Of a DNA stretch of 7,652 nt, positions 6,307-7,652 are shown in pieces. The DNA comes from Ruminiclostridium sp. (GTDB taxonomy: Bacteria > Bacillota > Clostridia > Oscillospirales > Oscillospiraceae): assembly GCA_021442645.1 (NCBI GenBank), contig JABUSR010000018.1:1-7652 (forward strand), in the 5' to 3' direction. The notes below the pieces were generated by a model. It was not told the DNA's origin. It made no database searches and was given only the letters and a program-made list of their open reading frames with translations. Numbering within the stretch: the stretch's first letter is position 1; the number at the start of each line of letters is the position of its first letter. Position numbers and translations under genes: made by a program.

Positions 6307-7243
6307 CCGGCACGCCTCCCTCCTTGGATTTCTTTTTCAGCAGCTTCTTCTCGTACTTGCGGAAGCTGGGCAGGGCGGTCTGGGACTGGTCCAGGTACTG
6401 GTGCAGGCCGTCGCTGAAGATGTTCAGGGAGACCACCACCACCACGATGACCAGGCCGGGGATCAGGGACAGCAGGGGGTTGATAAGCAGCACCGAGCGG
6501 CCCTCGTCCAGCATGGCGCCCCAATCGGCCTGGGGGGGCTGGGTGCCCAGACCCAGGAAGGACAGGGAGGCCAGGTCCAGGATGGCATAGGCGATGTCCA
6601 GGGTAATTTGCACCAGGATGGTGGAGATGCAGTTGGGCAGGATGTGCCGGTAGATGATGCGGTTATCCGAGTAGCCCAGGGAAATTCCGGCGGAGACATA
6701 GACCTTGTTTTTCTCCACCATGGTCAGGGACCGGGTCAGGCGGGTGAGCATGGGCACGTACACGATGCCCAGGGCCAGCACGGCATTGAAGGTGTTGCGG
6801 CCCAGACCGGCCACCAGGATGAAGGCCAGCAGCAGGGAGGGGAAGGACAGCAGCACGTCGCAGCAGCGCATGATGACGGTGTCGATAAGCCCGCCCTTAT
6901 AGCCGGAGGCCAGGCCCAGGGGGATGCCGATAATCATGGAGATGGCCACCACGCCCAGGGCGCTCAGAAGGGCCGACCGGCCGCCGTAGAGGACCCGGGA
7001 GAAGATGTCACGGCCGTTCTGATCACAGCCGAAGAGATGCGCCGGGGAGGGCTTGGCCAGGACCTGGGTCAGGTCCTGGGCGTTGGGGGGATAGGGGGCG
7101 ATGACCGGGGCCAGAATGCAGCACAGCAGGATTACCGCCAGCAGGCCGGTGGCCACTGCCACCGCCGGGGTGAAGAGCTTTCCCACATTCTTTTTCTTCT
7201 TGGAACGGTAAAGAGGGCCGTGGCCGATGAATGCACTGAACAT
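6299..7243 (-). CDS. dppC: Peptide-type ABC transporter permease, DppC/OppC type
   Basis: A 314-residue inner-membrane permease subunit that forms the translocation channel with the DppB-type subunit. It starts with a short basic cytosolic segment (YRSKKKKN, 12-19), then about six membrane helices (roughly 27-49, 92-113, 124-146, 150-168, 205-227, 253-275). The external loop after helix 1 carries LFGCDQNGRDIFSRVLYGGR (70-89), the family's GTDxxGRD-type motif. The ATPase-contacting EAA loop is YVSAGISLGYSDNRIIYRHI (182-201), where SAG replaces the more usual AA pair. The C-terminal part has SFLGLGTQPPQADWG (228-242) and, after the last helix, a lysine-rich tail (295-308) that extends beyond the usual short DppC end. 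The ATG follows AAGGAGG (7252-7258), which overlaps the stop codon of the upstream permease, so the genes are only 13 bases apart and probably coupled. Confidence 0.94.
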   Translation of the reverse strand: MFSAFIGHGPLYRSKKKKNVGKLFTPAVAVATGLLAVILLCCILAPVIAPYPPNAQDLTQVLAKPSPAHLFGCDQNGRDIFSRVLYGGRSALLSALGVVAISMIIGIPLGLASGYKGGLIDTVIMRCCDVLLSFPSLLLAFILVAGLGRNTFNAVLALGIVYVPMLTRLTRSLTMVEKNKVYVSAGISLGYSDNRIIYRHILPNCISTILVQITLDIAYAILDLASLSFLGLGTQPPQADWGAMLDEGRSVLLINPLLSLIPGLVIVVVVVSLNIFSDGLHQYLDQSQTALPSFRKYEKKLLKKKSKEGGVPVG

Positions 7244-7256
7244 ATCGTTTCCCTCC

Positions 7257-7652
7257 TTACTTCATGCGGATCCGGGGATCCAGGACGGCATAGAGGATGT
7301 CCACCAGCAGGTTGATGCACAGGAAGAGGAAGACCAGCAGCAGGGTGACACCCTGGACCACAGGGTAGTCGGCGGTTTTGATGCCGGTGATGAGCAGGTC
7401 GCCCAGGCCGCCCATGGCGAAGACGCTCTCCACCAGCACGGCCCCCACCAGCATGGTGCCCACCTGGATGGAGGTGACGGTGATGATGGGAATCATGGCA
7501 TTTTTCAGGGCGTACTTGAACACCACCTGCCGCCGGGGGAGGCCCTTGGCCGTAGCCGTGCGGATGTAGTCGGAATTCAGCTGCTCAATCATGGTGGTGC
7601 GGGTGATGCGGCTGGTCAGGGCGATCATGTTCATGGCCAGGGCCACAGCGGG
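7257..7652 (-). CDS. dppB: Peptide-type ABC transporter permease, DppB/OppB type (C-terminal part, cut by window edge)
   Basis: The last 131 codons of a permease whose start lies beyond the right edge; the frame is open to base 7652. The visible part includes the EAA loop DYIRTATAKGLPRRQVVFKY (fragment residues 28-47), ALKNAMIPII, the motif VGAVLVESVFAMGGLGDLL (69-87), DYPVVQG (95-101), a final membrane helix (about 102-122) and the terminal LDPRIRMK. These are standard C-terminal features of DppB/OppB, which are usually a little over 300 residues. A GTG at 7644-7646 is simply an internal valine and not a start. The stop codon overlaps the ribosome binding site of dppC. Confidence 0.92.
   Translation of the reverse strand, partial: PAVALAMNMIALTSRITRTTMIEQLNSDYIRTATAKGLPRRQVVFKYALKNAMIPIITVTSIQVGTMLVGAVLVESVFAMGGLGDLLITGIKTADYPVVQGVTLLLVFLFLCINLLVDILYAVLDPRIRMK

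Noticed and set aside
4391..7315. Further long plus-strand frames opposite the ATPase and permease genes
   Set aside because: They lie fully over well-supported minus-strand genes, have the same H/G/Q-rich shadow composition and lack domain motifs.
7257..7646. A complete short protein starting at the GTG at 7644-7646
   Set aside because: The frame stays open to the window edge and the residues match the C-terminal half of DppB/OppB, so this is an internal valine of a gene cut by the window.
1..7652. CRISPR array, tRNA, rRNA, transposase or phage genes
   Set aside because: No regularly spaced repeats, cloverleaf-like elements or mobile-element proteins were recognised. The window is filled by the seven-gene block and short intergenic gaps.

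Overview
The window carries one co-oriented block of seven genes, all on the minus strand, so transcription runs from the right edge (7652) towards position 1. The genome is GC-rich. It has Bacillota-type AAGGAGG ribosome binding sites, a Gram-positive-style lipoprotein binding protein, a CitB/DcuR-type response regulator and a GAGGGAG-palindrome repeat at the left edge. Together these suggest a GC-rich gut clostridium of the Oscillospiraceae type (Flavonifractor/Lawsonibacter/Oscillibacter-like). That placement is an inference and was not tested by a search.

Layout in transcription order: the C-terminal 131 codons of a DppB/OppB-type permease (cut by the right edge), the DppC-type permease, the DppD-type ATPase, the DppF-type ATPase, a family-5 lipoprotein solute-binding protein, and a YtcJ/NfdA-like metal-dependent amidohydrolase. 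Permease and ATPase genes are coupled by 13 bp, an 8-bp overlap and a 4-bp ATGA overlap. Short intergenic gaps with GC-rich hairpins then separate dppF from the binding protein and the binding protein from the amidohydrolase. A possible terminator follows the amidohydrolase. Next comes an orphan CitB/DcuR-family response regulator with its own convincing sigma-70-type promoter, then terminator-like hairpins and a repeat element in the last 184 bases.

Reading of the system: the binding protein catches a peptide-like or amide-type solute outside the cell, DppBC with DppDF import it using ATP, and the cytosolic amidohydrolase (no signal peptide) could hydrolyse an N-acyl, N-formyl or related amide bond in the imported compound. 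The response regulator may control this uptake/catabolism block or itself. A 22-bp-spaced direct repeat over its promoter is the only operator-like signal seen. Each gene belongs to a known family. The testable novelty is the transporter-amidohydrolase pairing, its unknown substrate, and the kinase-less regulator beside it. I see no phage, CRISPR, tRNA, rRNA or transposase gene here.
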